Below are positions 5,103-11,700 of a DNA stretch of 11,700 nucleotides, piece after piece. This DNA is from Chamaesiphon sp. (GTDB taxonomy: Bacteria > Cyanobacteriota > Cyanobacteriia > Cyanobacteriales > Chamaesiphonaceae): positions 1 to 11,700 of the forward strand of contig JAJAYU010000308.1 in assembly GCA_026786125.1 (NCBI GenBank), read 5' to 3'. The notes under the pieces were generated by a model. The model made no database searches. It had not been told where the DNA came from and saw nothing but the letters and a program-made list of their open reading frames with translations. Each line of letters starts with the position of its first letter. Positions within the stretch are counted from its first letter, which is position 1. The position numbers and the translations under genes were made by a program.

Positions 5103-6056
5103 ATGCATTTCTATCAACCAAATTTAATTCTGACAACCCTTGCCGAGCAAGCTCTAGCCAGTACTTGGGCAGAATTTCCTGACTTGAGCCGCGAACAAAT
5201 TGCCCTAACTTGGCTGGTTTACGATCGACCAATTCCAGTTAATACTGGTGGAGCGATTACGGCTGATGAGCTGTGGAAATATCCAGTTAGAGGCTTTAAT
5301 TATCGCGGTGGTGAACGGATTTATCCCGCAAGTATGATTAAGCTATTTTATTTATTAGCCATGCACGAATGGCTCCAGCAAGGCATGGCAGAACCATCGG
5401 TGGAACTCGATCGAGCCGTGCGGGAGATGATTATAGACTCCAGTAATGATGCCACTAGTCTAGTTGTTGATACCTTGACTGGTACTACCAGTGGGCCAGA
5501 ACTTTCTCCAGGGCCATTCACCACATGGAAGAGCCAACGCAATCTAATTAACCGCTATTATCAATCCCTGGGCTGGCCAGAACTAGATCGAATTAATGTC
5601 AATCAAAAGACTTGGGGTGAAGGTCCTTACGGACGAGAGCGGATGTTTGTAGGTGAACTGCGGGAAAACCGAAATATGCTGACCACAGACGCGGTAGCGA
5701 GATTAATGCACAGTATCGTTGGCGGTGCTGCTGTCAGCAGCGATCGATCGAGTCAAATGATGAAACTACTTCAGCGAGATCTCCACTTGGCTGGAGCCAC
5801 CCCCGACCCAGGCGAGGAGAATCAGGTAAATGGCTTTCTGGGCGCAGGTTTACCACCTGAGAGTCAAATCTGGTCGAAAGCAGGTTGGACATCCCAGGTG
5901 CGCCATGATGCTGCCTATATCGAATTACCAAATCGACAACCTTATCTGCTAATTGTCTTTACTGAAGGCACTACAAATAGTCAAAATCGGCATATTCTTC
6001 CATTTATATCTGACATAATCGCAACATCCATGTCTCAAATCGAGACATTCGAGTGA
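5103..6056 (+). CDS. class A beta-lactamase-like serine hydrolase
   Basis: A 317-residue protein of the serine beta-lactamase/DD-peptidase superfamily. Catalytic motifs in order: SMIK at residues 77-80 (nucleophile Ser77, Lys80), SSN at 113-115 (the SxN motif, in IIDSSNDATS), a RNMLTTDAVA segment in the position of the omega-loop region, and KAG at 259-261 in place of the usual KTG. The order and spacing fit class A-like folds. No signal peptide is evident at the N-terminus (MHFYQPNLILTTLAEQ), unlike secreted beta-lactamases, so a cytosolic esterase or hydrolase role is possible and antibiotic resistance should not be assumed. The ATG at 5103 has no good Shine-Dalgarno. The structured repeat (copy A) ends 24 bases upstream. 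Confidence 0.8.
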   Translation: MHFYQPNLILTTLAEQALASTWAEFPDLSREQIALTWLVYDRPIPVNTGGAITADELWKYPVRGFNYRGGERIYPASMIKLFYLLAMHEWLQQGMAEPSVELDRAVREMIIDSSNDATSLVVDTLTGTTSGPELSPGPFTTWKSQRNLINRYYQSLGWPELDRINVNQKTWGEGPYGRERMFVGELRENRNMLTTDAVARLMHSIVGGAAVSSDRSSQMMKLLQRDLHLAGATPDPGEENQVNGFLGAGLPPESQIWSKAGWTSQVRHDAAYIELPNRQPYLLIVFTEGTTNSQNRHILPFISDIIATSMSQIETFE

Positions 6057-6099
6057 GGGGATTTGATCGACGGAAACTATATAATCAATTATCCAGTCT

Positions 6100-6117
6100 A
6101 AATCCTTATTAGGATTT
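6100..6117 (+). terminator. possible weak terminator after the serine hydrolase gene
   Basis: AAATCC (6100-6105) pairs with GGATTT (6112-6117) around a 6-base loop TTATTA and is followed by TGATTTT. The stem is short and AT-rich, so this is only a candidate. It lies 43 bases after the stop codon. Confidence 0.35.
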
Positions 6118-6174
6118 TGATTTTCAGTAGTTATAGTCAATTCACCAACCTTTGAGGAGTAATCAGCACCCGAT

Positions 6175-6834
6175 ATGATACCACCTATCAATACCACACC
6201 AATTTTACAACCAAATACGTCTGCACTAGTTACTCAATCCAGCACCCGTGCGACTCCAATAGCTAGAACAGCTCCGATCCAAATCGCCGGATCGGATTGG
6301 AAAAACCAAGCACCAATCACTAGCCCCGATCTCAAAACTCCCTCAAAACTCCAAATTGCCCAATCGGAATTACCTGGGACTTCGCCTCAAGCTCCACCAT
6401 CACCTAGTATCAGAGATACAGGTAGTGGCTATCCGACGACAATTCCCCAAAATTATGTTGGTCCAGCAATTGGTTTTGGTAATGGTTCATCCACTTTTGG
6501 CGTAGTTAGCAGATTCCCGTTCTCAGAAAATTACTCGATTCGGCCATCAGCAGTCTTTGGTAGCAATAATACCGTGATCCGTGTGCCTGTTACCTACGAT
6601 TTTTCGTTAGGCGATAAAGAACCATTTGAACGAAATCCGTTACTGACTTTTCACGCTGGTGGTGGAGTCCAATTTAGCTCTAGAGGTGGTACTGCCCAAG
6701 GTGACAAACTTGGCTTATTAGGCACTATTGGTGTTGATATCAATCTCTATGAGGGGATTGCGATCGTCGCTAGTTACAACACTGATTTTGGTGATGTGAA
6801 TGGTACTAATATTGGTCTGGAGTTTGAGTTTTAA
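6175..6834 (+). CDS. predicted outer-membrane-type beta-barrel protein, no visible signal peptide
   Basis: A 219-residue protein in two parts. Residues 1-90 are rich in Pro, Thr, Ser, Gln and Ala and look disordered. Residues 92-219 look like short amphipathic beta strands (YVGPAIGFGNGSSTFGVVSRF, SIRPSAVFG, TVIRVPVTYDFSL, LTFHAGGGVQF, LGLLGTIGVDINL, IAIVASYNTDFG, GTNIGLEFEF) and end in Phe, the typical outer-membrane barrel ending. The family is seen in cyanobacteria as hypothetical proteins; no function is known to me. A signal peptide is expected but absent: an in-frame TAA at 6160-6162 rules out a longer frame from upstream. The only Shine-Dalgarno-like GAGGAG (6154-6159) is 15 bases before the ATG. 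TATAAT at 6080-6085 is a possible -10 box without a good -35. Confidence 0.7.
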   Translation: MIPPINTTPILQPNTSALVTQSSTRATPIARTAPIQIAGSDWKNQAPITSPDLKTPSKLQIAQSELPGTSPQAPPSPSIRDTGSGYPTTIPQNYVGPAIGFGNGSSTFGVVSRFPFSENYSIRPSAVFGSNNTVIRVPVTYDFSLGDKEPFERNPLLTFHAGGGVQFSSRGGTAQGDKLGLLGTIGVDINLYEGIAIVASYNTDFGDVNGTNIGLEFEF

Positions 6835-6898
6835 TTAGTAGTTCAGTTAGGAGTTATGGTTGTTGGCTGTAATGATGGTACGTCCTCAAGCCGAAAAC

Positions 6899-8167
6899 CT
6901 AACTCCCGATCTTAATTGGTAAATTGATAGTAAATTCTGTCCAGCCATTACTACTCGTAACGTTGATTTTGCCATTTAACTGTTCTACTAGTTTTTGGAC
7001 TAAAGATAATCCTAGTCCGGTACCTTGTTTTGATCGATCATTGCCAGGAACACGATAGAACTTATCGAAGATATATGGCAGGTACTCTGTGTCGATCTCT
7101 GCTTGATTTCTAATCTGAATTGTTAAGATTTCTAATTTGAGATTGCTATCGATCAACACCATGACATCACCGCCAACATAGGTATATTTACAGGCATTAT
7201 TTAACAACTCTGTTAGAATTTTGGTCAGATAAATTCGATCTGTTAAAATAGCTGGAATTGACTTGGGAATAGATGTGGTGATTTTCAGTTGGAATTCATT
7301 AGCACGATCGGTAAATGATCCCACTGTAGTTGATAGCCAGCTTTCAACCTCGATTGATTCAAGGTTGACTCGATCTTTAACAGTACCTTTGGATTGAACT
7401 AGTACTGTCTCCAATTGCTGCAAGTCTAGAATATTATTAATCAAATCTACTTCTCGATCGCATTCTTGCTCTAATACAGCTAAATATCTTTCCGCTGGAT
7501 GCCCTGATAATAAGCTGGTAAGTTCGGAGTCCACTCTCATACTAATTCTCAACATCCGCATTGCCATTTTGATATTCATCAATGGTGCTCGTAAGTCGTG
7601 AGCGATATTATTGATAAAATCATCCTTTTTTTGACAAATTAGCTCCAATTCATCAACTCGTTCGATCGATTCAGCTAGGTATGATAATGGTGCCGAACCA
7701 TTAACTATCGGTTGAGTCGCCACAAATTCTGTTAGCAAGTTGATTGCTGCAAGTAGTTGCTGTCCTAATGCTTGAACCCAAGACAAATCTTGAGCAGTCC
7801 AGATACTATTTATATTTCCTCGCAAGCAAATTCTGCCCCATAATGCACTCTGATTATTACCGTGGAGATCTAGCTGTTCTAAGAGTGGAATAAACACATA
7901 TTGATCGCAAATATCGATATTCATCACGGTTGTCATTGCTGTAAATTCCACGATCTCTCGCTGATGTAATCGGAGATCGATCTCTTGAGCTTTTTCTGGT
8001 TCTAAATTCAAGCTTAATTGTCCCAGATCTGGTAACTGAGAGATCGTCAACCATCGATGTAACTGCGGTTGATATTGTTCGATTGATACTCCCTCTAGCA
8101 CTAAAATTTCTTTGATTTGAGCAGCAGTAAGTTGGCACAGATAAGTTGAGTCGATATGACTGGGCAT
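6899..8167 (-). CDS. GAF-like sensor histidine kinase
   Basis: A 422-residue kinase without membrane spans. The N-terminal part, about residues 70-150, resembles a GAF sensor domain (VFIPLLEQ, ALWGRICLRG, WTAQDLSWVQALGQQLLAAINL). The H-box FINNIAHDLRAPLMNIKMAM places the phospho-accepting His at 190. The ATPase domain has the N-box ELLNNACKYT (Asn324), the F-box IFDKFYRVP (367-374) and the G2 box GTGLGLSL (382-389). The G1 box is degenerate: IRNQAEID at 352-359 where DxGxG is usual, a variant that as I recall occurs in several cyanobacterial kinases (NSGVEI-type). It should phosphorylate a partner receiver protein; none is adjacent, the only regulator here being about 5.6 kb away. The ATG is at 8165-8167, divergent from the HEAT-repeat gene. 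Confidence 0.9.
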   Translation of the reverse strand: MPSHIDSTYLCQLTAAQIKEILVLEGVSIEQYQPQLHRWLTISQLPDLGQLSLNLEPEKAQEIDLRLHQREIVEFTAMTTVMNIDICDQYVFIPLLEQLDLHGNNQSALWGRICLRGNINSIWTAQDLSWVQALGQQLLAAINLLTEFVATQPIVNGSAPLSYLAESIERVDELELICQKKDDFINNIAHDLRAPLMNIKMAMRMLRISMRVDSELTSLLSGHPAERYLAVLEQECDREVDLINNILDLQQLETVLVQSKGTVKDRVNLESIEVESWLSTTVGSFTDRANEFQLKITTSIPKSIPAILTDRIYLTKILTELLNNACKYTYVGGDVMVLIDSNLKLEILTIQIRNQAEIDTEYLPYIFDKFYRVPGNDRSKQGTGLGLSLVQKLVEQLNGKINVTSSNGWTEFTINLPIKIGS

Positions 8168-8204
8168 GGATGATAATCGGGGGGATTGTGAAAATTCACT
8201 TCGG

Positions 8205-8247
8205 CTCCGCTCTGCTGAGGCAGACGCGTTGCGAACAGTGAGCGGAG
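8205..8247. repeat. CTCCGCTC/GAGCGGAG palindromic repeat in the divergent intergenic region
   Basis: CTCCGCTC (8205-8212) and GAGCGGAG (8240-8247) are perfect inverted arms around a 27-base loop containing GCAGACGCGTTGCG. It resembles small palindromic repeats scattered through cyanobacterial genomes. A frame open through it joins the HEAT gene, but that part is repeat sequence, not protein-like. It lies between the kinase start (8167) and the HEAT start (8337). Confidence 0.6.
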
Positions 8248-8336
8248 TCGAACTGGGAATTGGCAGATCAAAGCTGTCTAGTCGTCATAACAATAAAATT
8301 TGTTACAATCTAGAGATAAAGCACGGTAAAAAGTAT

Positions 8337-9047
8337 ATGAGCGATCTTCCAGTGGAACAGCTACGCCAACGAGAACCAGCAGAGATATCCTCAGTAGCTA
8401 CCCAGCTAGAGAGTCCCGATCTGCGGGATCGGATGGTAGCATTAGCATCACTCCGAGATTTTCCGGCTGATGTCGCACTACCATTGATCAAAAAAGTGCT
8501 CAATGATGAAAGCTTACAATTGCGATCGATGGCAGTATTTGCACTGGGAGTCAAAGCTACACCAGAATCTTACCCGATTTTGATCGAGATCCTTGCTAAT
8601 GACCCAGATTATGGGATTCGCGCTGATGCCGCAGGTGCCCTCGGCTACTTAGAAGATATTCGCGCCTTTGAAGCACTAGTTCGAGCGTTTTACGAAGATA
8701 CTGATTGGCTCGTACGTTTTAGCGCGGCTGTTTCCCTCGGCAATCTCAAAGATCCCCGTGCTTTTGATGTGCTGATGCAAGCTTTAGACTCAAAAGAAGT
8801 CGTGCTTCAGCAAGCCGCAATTGCTGCCCTGGGGGAAATTAAAGCAGTTGGGGCAATTGATCGATTATTATTATTTATTGAATCTGAAGACTGGTTAGTC
8901 CGTCAGCGTTTAGCTGAATCATTAGGGCAATTGCCCACCCCCAAAAGTATCTCCGCGCTCAAATATCTCACCAAAGATAGTCAACCCAATGTCTCCGCAG
9001 CCGCAACTATTTGGCTCCAGCGAATCGAAGATAGCCAGAAGGAGTGA
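8337..9047 (+). CDS. HEAT-repeat protein, NblB-like (phycobilisome-associated)
   Basis: From the ATG at 8337 the product is 236 residues, almost entirely HEAT/PBS-lyase repeats of about 31 residues from residue 18 to 230 (for example DTDWLVRFSAAVSLGNLKDP at 121-140 and EDWLVRQRLAESLGQLPTP at 184-202). Length and pattern match cyanobacterial NblB-type proteins, which bind phycobiliproteins and act in phycobilisome turnover, and are related to the CpcE/CpcF lyase subunits. The frame is open back to 8166, but the extra 57 residues come from a palindromic repeat and have no HEAT character, so I reject that start. TACAAT at 8304-8309 is a possible -10 box. The bilin-lyase gene follows 153 bases later, which supports a phycobilisome role. 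NblB versus another HEAT protein cannot be settled from sequence alone. Confidence 0.8.
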   Translation: MSDLPVEQLRQREPAEISSVATQLESPDLRDRMVALASLRDFPADVALPLIKKVLNDESLQLRSMAVFALGVKATPESYPILIEILANDPDYGIRADAAGALGYLEDIRAFEALVRAFYEDTDWLVRFSAAVSLGNLKDPRAFDVLMQALDSKEVVLQQAAIAALGEIKAVGAIDRLLLFIESEDWLVRQRLAESLGQLPTPKSISALKYLTKDSQPNVSAAATIWLQRIEDSQKE

Positions 9048-9143
9048 ATAGGTACTAGACGATCGGAAGTTATACTAGTAGATGGTTTAGGTGAATTTCT
9101 AGGATAACTATCAATATCTAAAGTTCATCCACTATCCATACTC

Positions 9144-9179
9144 CGGCTCCGCAATGCAAAATGCAAGGCTTCGCCAACA
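9144..9179. repeat. GGCTCCGC and GGCTTCGCCAAC repeat fragments
   Basis: The gap before the lyase gene carries GGCTCCGC, also present at 8203-8210, and GGCTTCGCCAAC (9168-9179), the exact reverse complement of 5014-5025 inside copy A of the structured element. GGC-TTC-GCC can form a tight hairpin. These are small dispersed cyanobacterial repeats, not a gene. Confidence 0.5.
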
Positions 9180-9200
9180 GTGCAAGCCATTCACTAATTT

Positions 9201-9734
9201 ATGAATGTTCGCGAATTTTTTGAATTAAGTACTGGCAAATGGTTTTCACAGAAGACTAGTCAATATCTCACCATAAAACAGTCAGAGCATGGCAAATCTG
9301 ATCTAGTGATTGAGATTTTAGCCAACGATCATCCCCAAGTCACCCAACTCTGTCAACAAGCAGGTGTCGATCCCAGCTCAATTTGGGGTGGCGTGAAATA
9401 TACCTGGAAAGGGACAATTGCCTGGGATACACCCACCAAAAATTCACCAAATCAACAAGGCGAATCGATCGCAATTGCCATTGCCGATACACCAGAAGCT
9501 AAGACTGGCAGACTTTTTCACACATCCAGTAGCAACGCTAAATCTCTGCAAGTAGCTCAATATACGATGGGTGATGATGACGCGCTCACTCTAGTTACCA
9601 GCAGCGGCAACACTAGCTCTTCCGAGCGAGTTTGGTTTGAGAGCAACAATGTTCGAGTCCGCACCACGATTAGCACCCAAGCAAATGGTGATTCGCTTGC
9701 TTCTTTTTACTCAGAAATTCGGATGGGAGGTTAG
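9201..9734 (+). CDS. cpcS: CpcS/CpeS-family phycobiliprotein lyase
   Basis: A 177-residue lipocalin-like protein. The opening MNVREFFELSTGKWFSQKTSQ, the middle KYTWKGTIAWD and the end SSERVWFESNNVRVRTT...SFYSEIRMGG are characteristic of the CpcS/CpeS family, which attach phycocyanobilin or phycoerythrobilin to Cys84-type sites of phycobiliprotein subunits. The family ends normally in SEIRMG, so the C-terminus is intact. Whether it is CpcS, CpcU or CpeS cannot be decided from the sequence alone, so the symbol is provisional. It follows the NblB-like HEAT gene. A TTTAGGC heptamer array begins at its stop codon. No clear Shine-Dalgarno precedes the ATG at 9201. Confidence 0.88.
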   Translation: MNVREFFELSTGKWFSQKTSQYLTIKQSEHGKSDLVIEILANDHPQVTQLCQQAGVDPSSIWGGVKYTWKGTIAWDTPTKNSPNQQGESIAIAIADTPEAKTGRLFHTSSSNAKSLQVAQYTMGDDDALTLVTSSGNTSSSERVWFESNNVRVRTTISTQANGDSLASFYSEIRMGG

Positions 9735-9762
9735 GTTAGGCTTTAGGCTTTAGGTTTTAGGG
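9730..9762. repeat. TTTAGGC-type heptamer array at the lyase stop codon
   Basis: Units read GTTAGG, TTAGGC, TTTAGGC, TTTAGGT, TTTAGGG. The TAG stop of the lyase gene (9732-9734) is part of the first unit, so the array starts exactly at the end of the coding sequence. This is the third TTTAGGC locus in the window. Confidence 0.8.
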
Positions 9763-9880
9763 GATAAAAACACAAGGTTATTCCTATCTACCCTGTACCC
9801 TCCCAAAATTGTTGCCAAAATTATATCGAAATGTAACAATGCGGTTGGGATCTTAGTTATTAGGTAAATTTTAAAAATAC

Positions 9881-10945
9881 GTGCAATCAAATCTAGTCGA
9901 ACCAGTTAATTCTAGCGAATCTCCATTTGAGCGAGAACGGCTCCCCTTCACGATCCAAGATGTCCGAGCAGCGATCCCCAAGCATTGTTTCGAGTCTTCT
10001 ACTTGGAAATCCTTGTCTTATTTCTTCCGCGATGTCGTCATTGTAGCTGGATTGTATGCTCTCGCTTACAAATTAGACAATTGGTTGTTTTACCCAGTTT
10101 TCTGGTTCATGCAGGCAACGATGTTTTGGGCATTATTCGTGATCGGACATGATTGCGGACACGGTTCATTCTCCCGCTACAAGTGGCTCAATGATTTAGT
10201 CGGACATATTACCCACTCATTCATTCTCGTGCCTTATCATGGCTGGCGAATCAGTCATCGGACGCACCACCACAATACTGGCAATATTGAAACTGACGAA
10301 AGTTGGTATCCAGTATCAGAAGCCAAATATGATGATATGAAAGGCTGGGAGAAATTTCTCCGGTTCGACTTAACTCTACTACTAGCTTATCCTCTATACC
10401 TGTTCCGCCGTTCCCCTGAGCGTCCAGGCGGTTCACACTTCCATCCAGCTAGCCCACTTTTCCGTGAGTCAGAAAAGTGGGATGTAATCACTAGCAGTAT
10501 CTGCTGTGCGATCATGGTTGGCTTAGTCGCTGCTGGTACATTTACCTGGGGTTGGTTATGGCTGGTTAAGTTCTACTTGATGCCTTATCTCGGATTTGTC
10601 GTCTGGTTAGATTTAGTTACGTTCCTACATCACACCGATGATGATATCCCTTGGTATCGCGGTAAAGACTGGTACTTCCTCAAAGGTGCAATTTCGACGA
10701 TCGATCATGACTATGGTTTGATCAATGATATTCACCACAATATCGGTACCCACGTCGCGCACCATATCTTCCTGACGATCCCTCACTACCACCTCCTAGA
10801 GGCAACAGAGGCGATCAAACCAGTTTTAGGTGAGTATTATCATAAATCCGATCGTTCTATCTGGGATGCCTTCTGGGATGCCAAAGAGAACTGTCATTTC
10901 GTCACCAACACTGGTACAAAGATTTATTATCAAGCCAAGCAGTAA
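9881..10945 (+). CDS. desB: omega-3 (delta-15) acyl-lipid desaturase
   Basis: A 354-residue membrane di-iron desaturase, close in length and sequence to cyanobacterial DesB. The three histidine boxes are intact: HDCGH at 90-94, HRTHH at 126-130 (followed by a further His) and HVAHH at 291-295. Hydrophobic spans lie at about 49-65, 70-89, 205-245. DesB introduces the omega-3 double bond into glycerolipid-bound linoleic or gamma-linolenic acid in thylakoid and plasma membranes, with ferredoxin as donor; in other cyanobacteria it is cold-induced. DIPWYRGKDWYFLKGAISTI is a typical DesB stretch. The start is GTG at 9881, needed to keep the N-terminus LPFTIQDVRAAIPKHCFE; the ribosome site is poor. 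No clear promoter is visible in the 146-base gap. A strong palindromic terminator follows. Confidence 0.95.
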   Translation: MQSNLVEPVNSSESPFERERLPFTIQDVRAAIPKHCFESSTWKSLSYFFRDVVIVAGLYALAYKLDNWLFYPVFWFMQATMFWALFVIGHDCGHGSFSRYKWLNDLVGHITHSFILVPYHGWRISHRTHHHNTGNIETDESWYPVSEAKYDDMKGWEKFLRFDLTLLLAYPLYLFRRSPERPGGSHFHPASPLFRESEKWDVITSSICCAIMVGLVAAGTFTWGWLWLVKFYLMPYLGFVVWLDLVTFLHHTDDDIPWYRGKDWYFLKGAISTIDHDYGLINDIHHNIGTHVAHHIFLTIPHYHLLEATEAIKPVLGEYYHKSDRSIWDAFWDAKENCHFVTNTGTKIYYQAKQ

Positions 10946-10971
10946 ACTCCTTCATAAAATCCCCTCCTAGG

Positions 10972-11103
10972 AGCGGCGTTTTTATTCGGGGGTAACCCCC
11001 GAATAAAAAAACGACAAGACAGCGATTCGCGCTCGTCGGGTTTCCCGACGGTTTAGCGAATCAAGACAGGGGTGCCCGTAGGGTGGGGTGGGTAGATCTC
11101 CGC
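10972..11103 (-). repeat. nested-palindrome dispersed element, copy B
   Basis: Read on the minus strand this has the same order as copy A: GCGGAGATC (11095-11103); CTGTCTTG (11062-11069); outer stem GATTCGC/GCGAATC (11024-11030, 11056-11062) enclosing CGTCGGG/CCCGACG (11034-11040, 11044-11050); second CTGTCTTG (11015-11022); linker TCGTTT; a long stem centred on CGGGGG/CCCCCG; then AATAAAAACGCCGCT. The flanks and linker match copy A closely while the stem arms differ but still pair. It lacks the 26-base insert and the GGGCG hairpin of copy A. It lies between desB and the thioredoxin gene. Confidence 0.7.
10979..11009. terminator. strong bidirectional hairpin after desB
   Basis: A perfect 14-bp stem: TTTTTATTCGGGGG (10979-10992) and CCCCCGAATAAAAA (10996-11009) around the 3-base loop TAA. 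The A/T-rich outer arms give a U-run on both strands, but here the run is paired within the stem. It starts 34 bases after the desB stop and would suit transcription termination, yet it is also the second stem of the dispersed element, so termination may be a side effect of insertion. Confidence 0.6.
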
Positions 11104-11184
11104 ACCAACTCAAACAACTCGATCAATCTTGCTCTAATCTAGAAGATAATAATATTTCGATCGATCATCTAGGAGTTAATCAAA

Positions 11185-11508
11185 GTGAGTAGCGTTACCG
11201 TCATCAATGATTCACAATTTGAGAGTGAAGTTTTACAAGCAGATTTACCAGTTCTAGTATATCTTTGGGCGGCTTGGTGTGGCCCCTGCAAGCTAGTTTC
11301 ACCATCGATCGACTGGATCGCAACTAATTATGCCGATCGAGTTAAAGTAGTCAAGATGGAAATAGATCCCAATCCTGAGACTGTCAAGGCATACAAAGTA
11401 GAAGGCGTTCCCGCAATTCGACTATTTAAAGGTGAAGAAGTCGTTCATTCTTGTGAAGGCGCAATTACCAAAGCTAAGTTAACCACAATGCTTGATAGCA
11501 ATATTTAA
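11185..11508 (+). CDS. thioredoxin, TrxB-like (Slr1139 type)
   Basis: A 107-residue thioredoxin with the active site WCGPC at 31-35 and the cis-Pro loop GVPAIRLF at 74-81 (Pro76). It lacks a signal peptide and so is cytosolic. The sequence around KVVKMEIDPNPETVKAYKVEGVPAIRLFKGEE and the EGAITKAKL ending resembles, from memory, the atypical cyanobacterial TrxB represented by Synechocystis Slr1139 more than TrxA (m-type). It would reduce disulfides using ferredoxin- or NADPH-dependent reductases. The start is GTG at 11185 with a good Shine-Dalgarno AGGAG (11171-11175) 9 bases upstream, which settles the start. A hairpin follows its stop, and an aminotransferase gene begins 104 bases downstream in the same direction. 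Confidence 0.93.
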   Translation: MSSVTVINDSQFESEVLQADLPVLVYLWAAWCGPCKLVSPSIDWIATNYADRVKVVKMEIDPNPETVKAYKVEGVPAIRLFKGEEVVHSCEGAITKAKLTTMLDSNI

Positions 11509-11517
11509 TAAGTCCTA

Positions 11518-11547
11518 AGTCATAACTTATCGATAGTGGTTATGACT
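11518..11547. terminator. hairpin after the thioredoxin gene
   Basis: AGTCATAAC (11518-11526) and GTTATGACT (11539-11547) form a perfect 9-bp stem around a 12-base loop that contains the palindrome TATCGATA. It begins 9 bases after the stop codon. There is no T-run after it, so it may stabilise or stop the transcript without being a classical intrinsic terminator. Confidence 0.5.
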
Positions 11548-11569
11548 AGAATTCAAACTAAGTATTTAT

Positions 11570-11604
11570 GATTAATTATCAATTATTAACTATCAATTAT
11601 TAAT
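11570..11604. repeat. ATTATCAATT-type AT-rich tandem repeat
   Basis: ATTAATTATCAATTATTAAC is followed by TATCAATTATTAATTAA, two rough copies of the same unit. It resembles the array at 1858-1884. It ends 9 bases before the aminotransferase ATG, so it forms most of that gene's leader. Confidence 0.6.
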
Positions 11605-11612
11605 TAATTTAC

Positions 11613-11700
11613 ATGCAGTTCTCCCAACGCCTCCAACCATTAAAAAGTAATGTATTCGCCGATATGGATCGAGCGAAGGGCAGAGCAAGGGGACTGGGAC
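11613..11700 (+). CDS. class I/II aminotransferase, N-terminal start (partial)
   Basis: An ATG at 11613 opens a frame running off the window after 29 codons. The residues MQFSQRLQPLKSNVFADMDR then AKGRARGLG match the first helix of a cyanobacterial class I PLP aminotransferase subgroup (usual text: R-L-x-x-L-x-S-N-V-F-A-D-M-D-x-A-K), often annotated as LL-diaminopimelate or aspartate-type aminotransferase. Substrate cannot be judged from 29 residues. No Shine-Dalgarno is visible in the AT-rich leader. It lies on the same strand as the thioredoxin gene, but a hairpin and an AT-rich repeat separate them. Confidence 0.65.
   Translation, partial: MQFSQRLQPLKSNVFADMDRAKGRARGLG

Noticed and set aside
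4903..5232. 109-residue minus-strand ORF over the repeat element
   Set aside because: It is composed of palindromic repeat sequence and overlaps the start of the serine hydrolase; its Gly/Arg-rich text has no family resemblance.
5949..6197. 82-residue minus-strand ORF
   Set aside because: It is antisense to the end of the hydrolase and the start of the barrel gene, with no motif or ribosome site; a shadow.
8166..8336. 57-residue N-terminal extension of the HEAT protein
   Set aside because: The frame is open, but this part is made from a palindromic repeat, is rich in Arg/Ser with no HEAT pattern, and the ATG at 8337 gives the usual length for the family.

Overview
The window is a piece of a cyanobacterial chromosome. 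The evidence is gene content: an NDH-1 subunit found only in cyanobacteria and plastids (NdhN), a CpcS/CpeS-type phycobiliprotein lyase, an NblB-like HEAT-repeat protein, a DesB-type omega-3 desaturase and a cyanobacterial TrxB-like thioredoxin. The hexamer CGATCG is very frequent, often as GATCGATC, and short heptamer tandem repeats lie between genes, both of which fit a cyanobacterium. Composition and this CGATCG habit would suit a Chamaesiphon-like genome, but that genus guess is weak.

Layout. Positions 1-230: the 3' end of a RelA/SpoT-type (p)ppGpp enzyme, then a 36-residue one-helix membrane protein. 232-1272 (minus): a small unrecognised protein and an OmpR-type response regulator with an altered acidic pocket. 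1530-1781 (plus): a small DUF6761-like protein, convergent with a minus-strand run ndhN - bolA - monothiol glutaredoxin (3011 down to 1882). 3182-4206 (minus): a DUF6745-like protein and, just upstream, a 49-codon remnant of a second copy. 4243-6834 (plus): 5-formyltetrahydrofolate cyclo-ligase, a 305-base intergenic block built from nested palindromes, a class-A beta-lactamase-like serine hydrolase and a predicted beta-barrel protein. 6899-8167 (minus): a histidine kinase, divergent from an NblB-like HEAT protein (8337-9047), which is followed by the CpcS/CpeS lyase (9201-9734), desB (9881-10945), a second copy of the nested-palindrome element, a thioredoxin (11185-11508) and the start of a class I aminotransferase.

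How the genes work together. Most are unlinked housekeeping or photosynthesis genes. The sensible groupings are bolA with grx (Fe-S trafficking partners), the HEAT protein with the bilin lyase (phycobilisome maintenance), and possibly the kinase divergent from the HEAT gene. I see no phage, transposase, CRISPR array, tRNA or rRNA, and no gene cluster that looks like a new defence or biosynthetic system.

The most unusual content is non-coding. Two inverted copies of a structured repeat keep their stems while the arm sequences change, and heptamer arrays lie at gene boundaries, in one case supplying a stop codon and the last residues of a protein. All family assignments are by reading and memory; no search was run.
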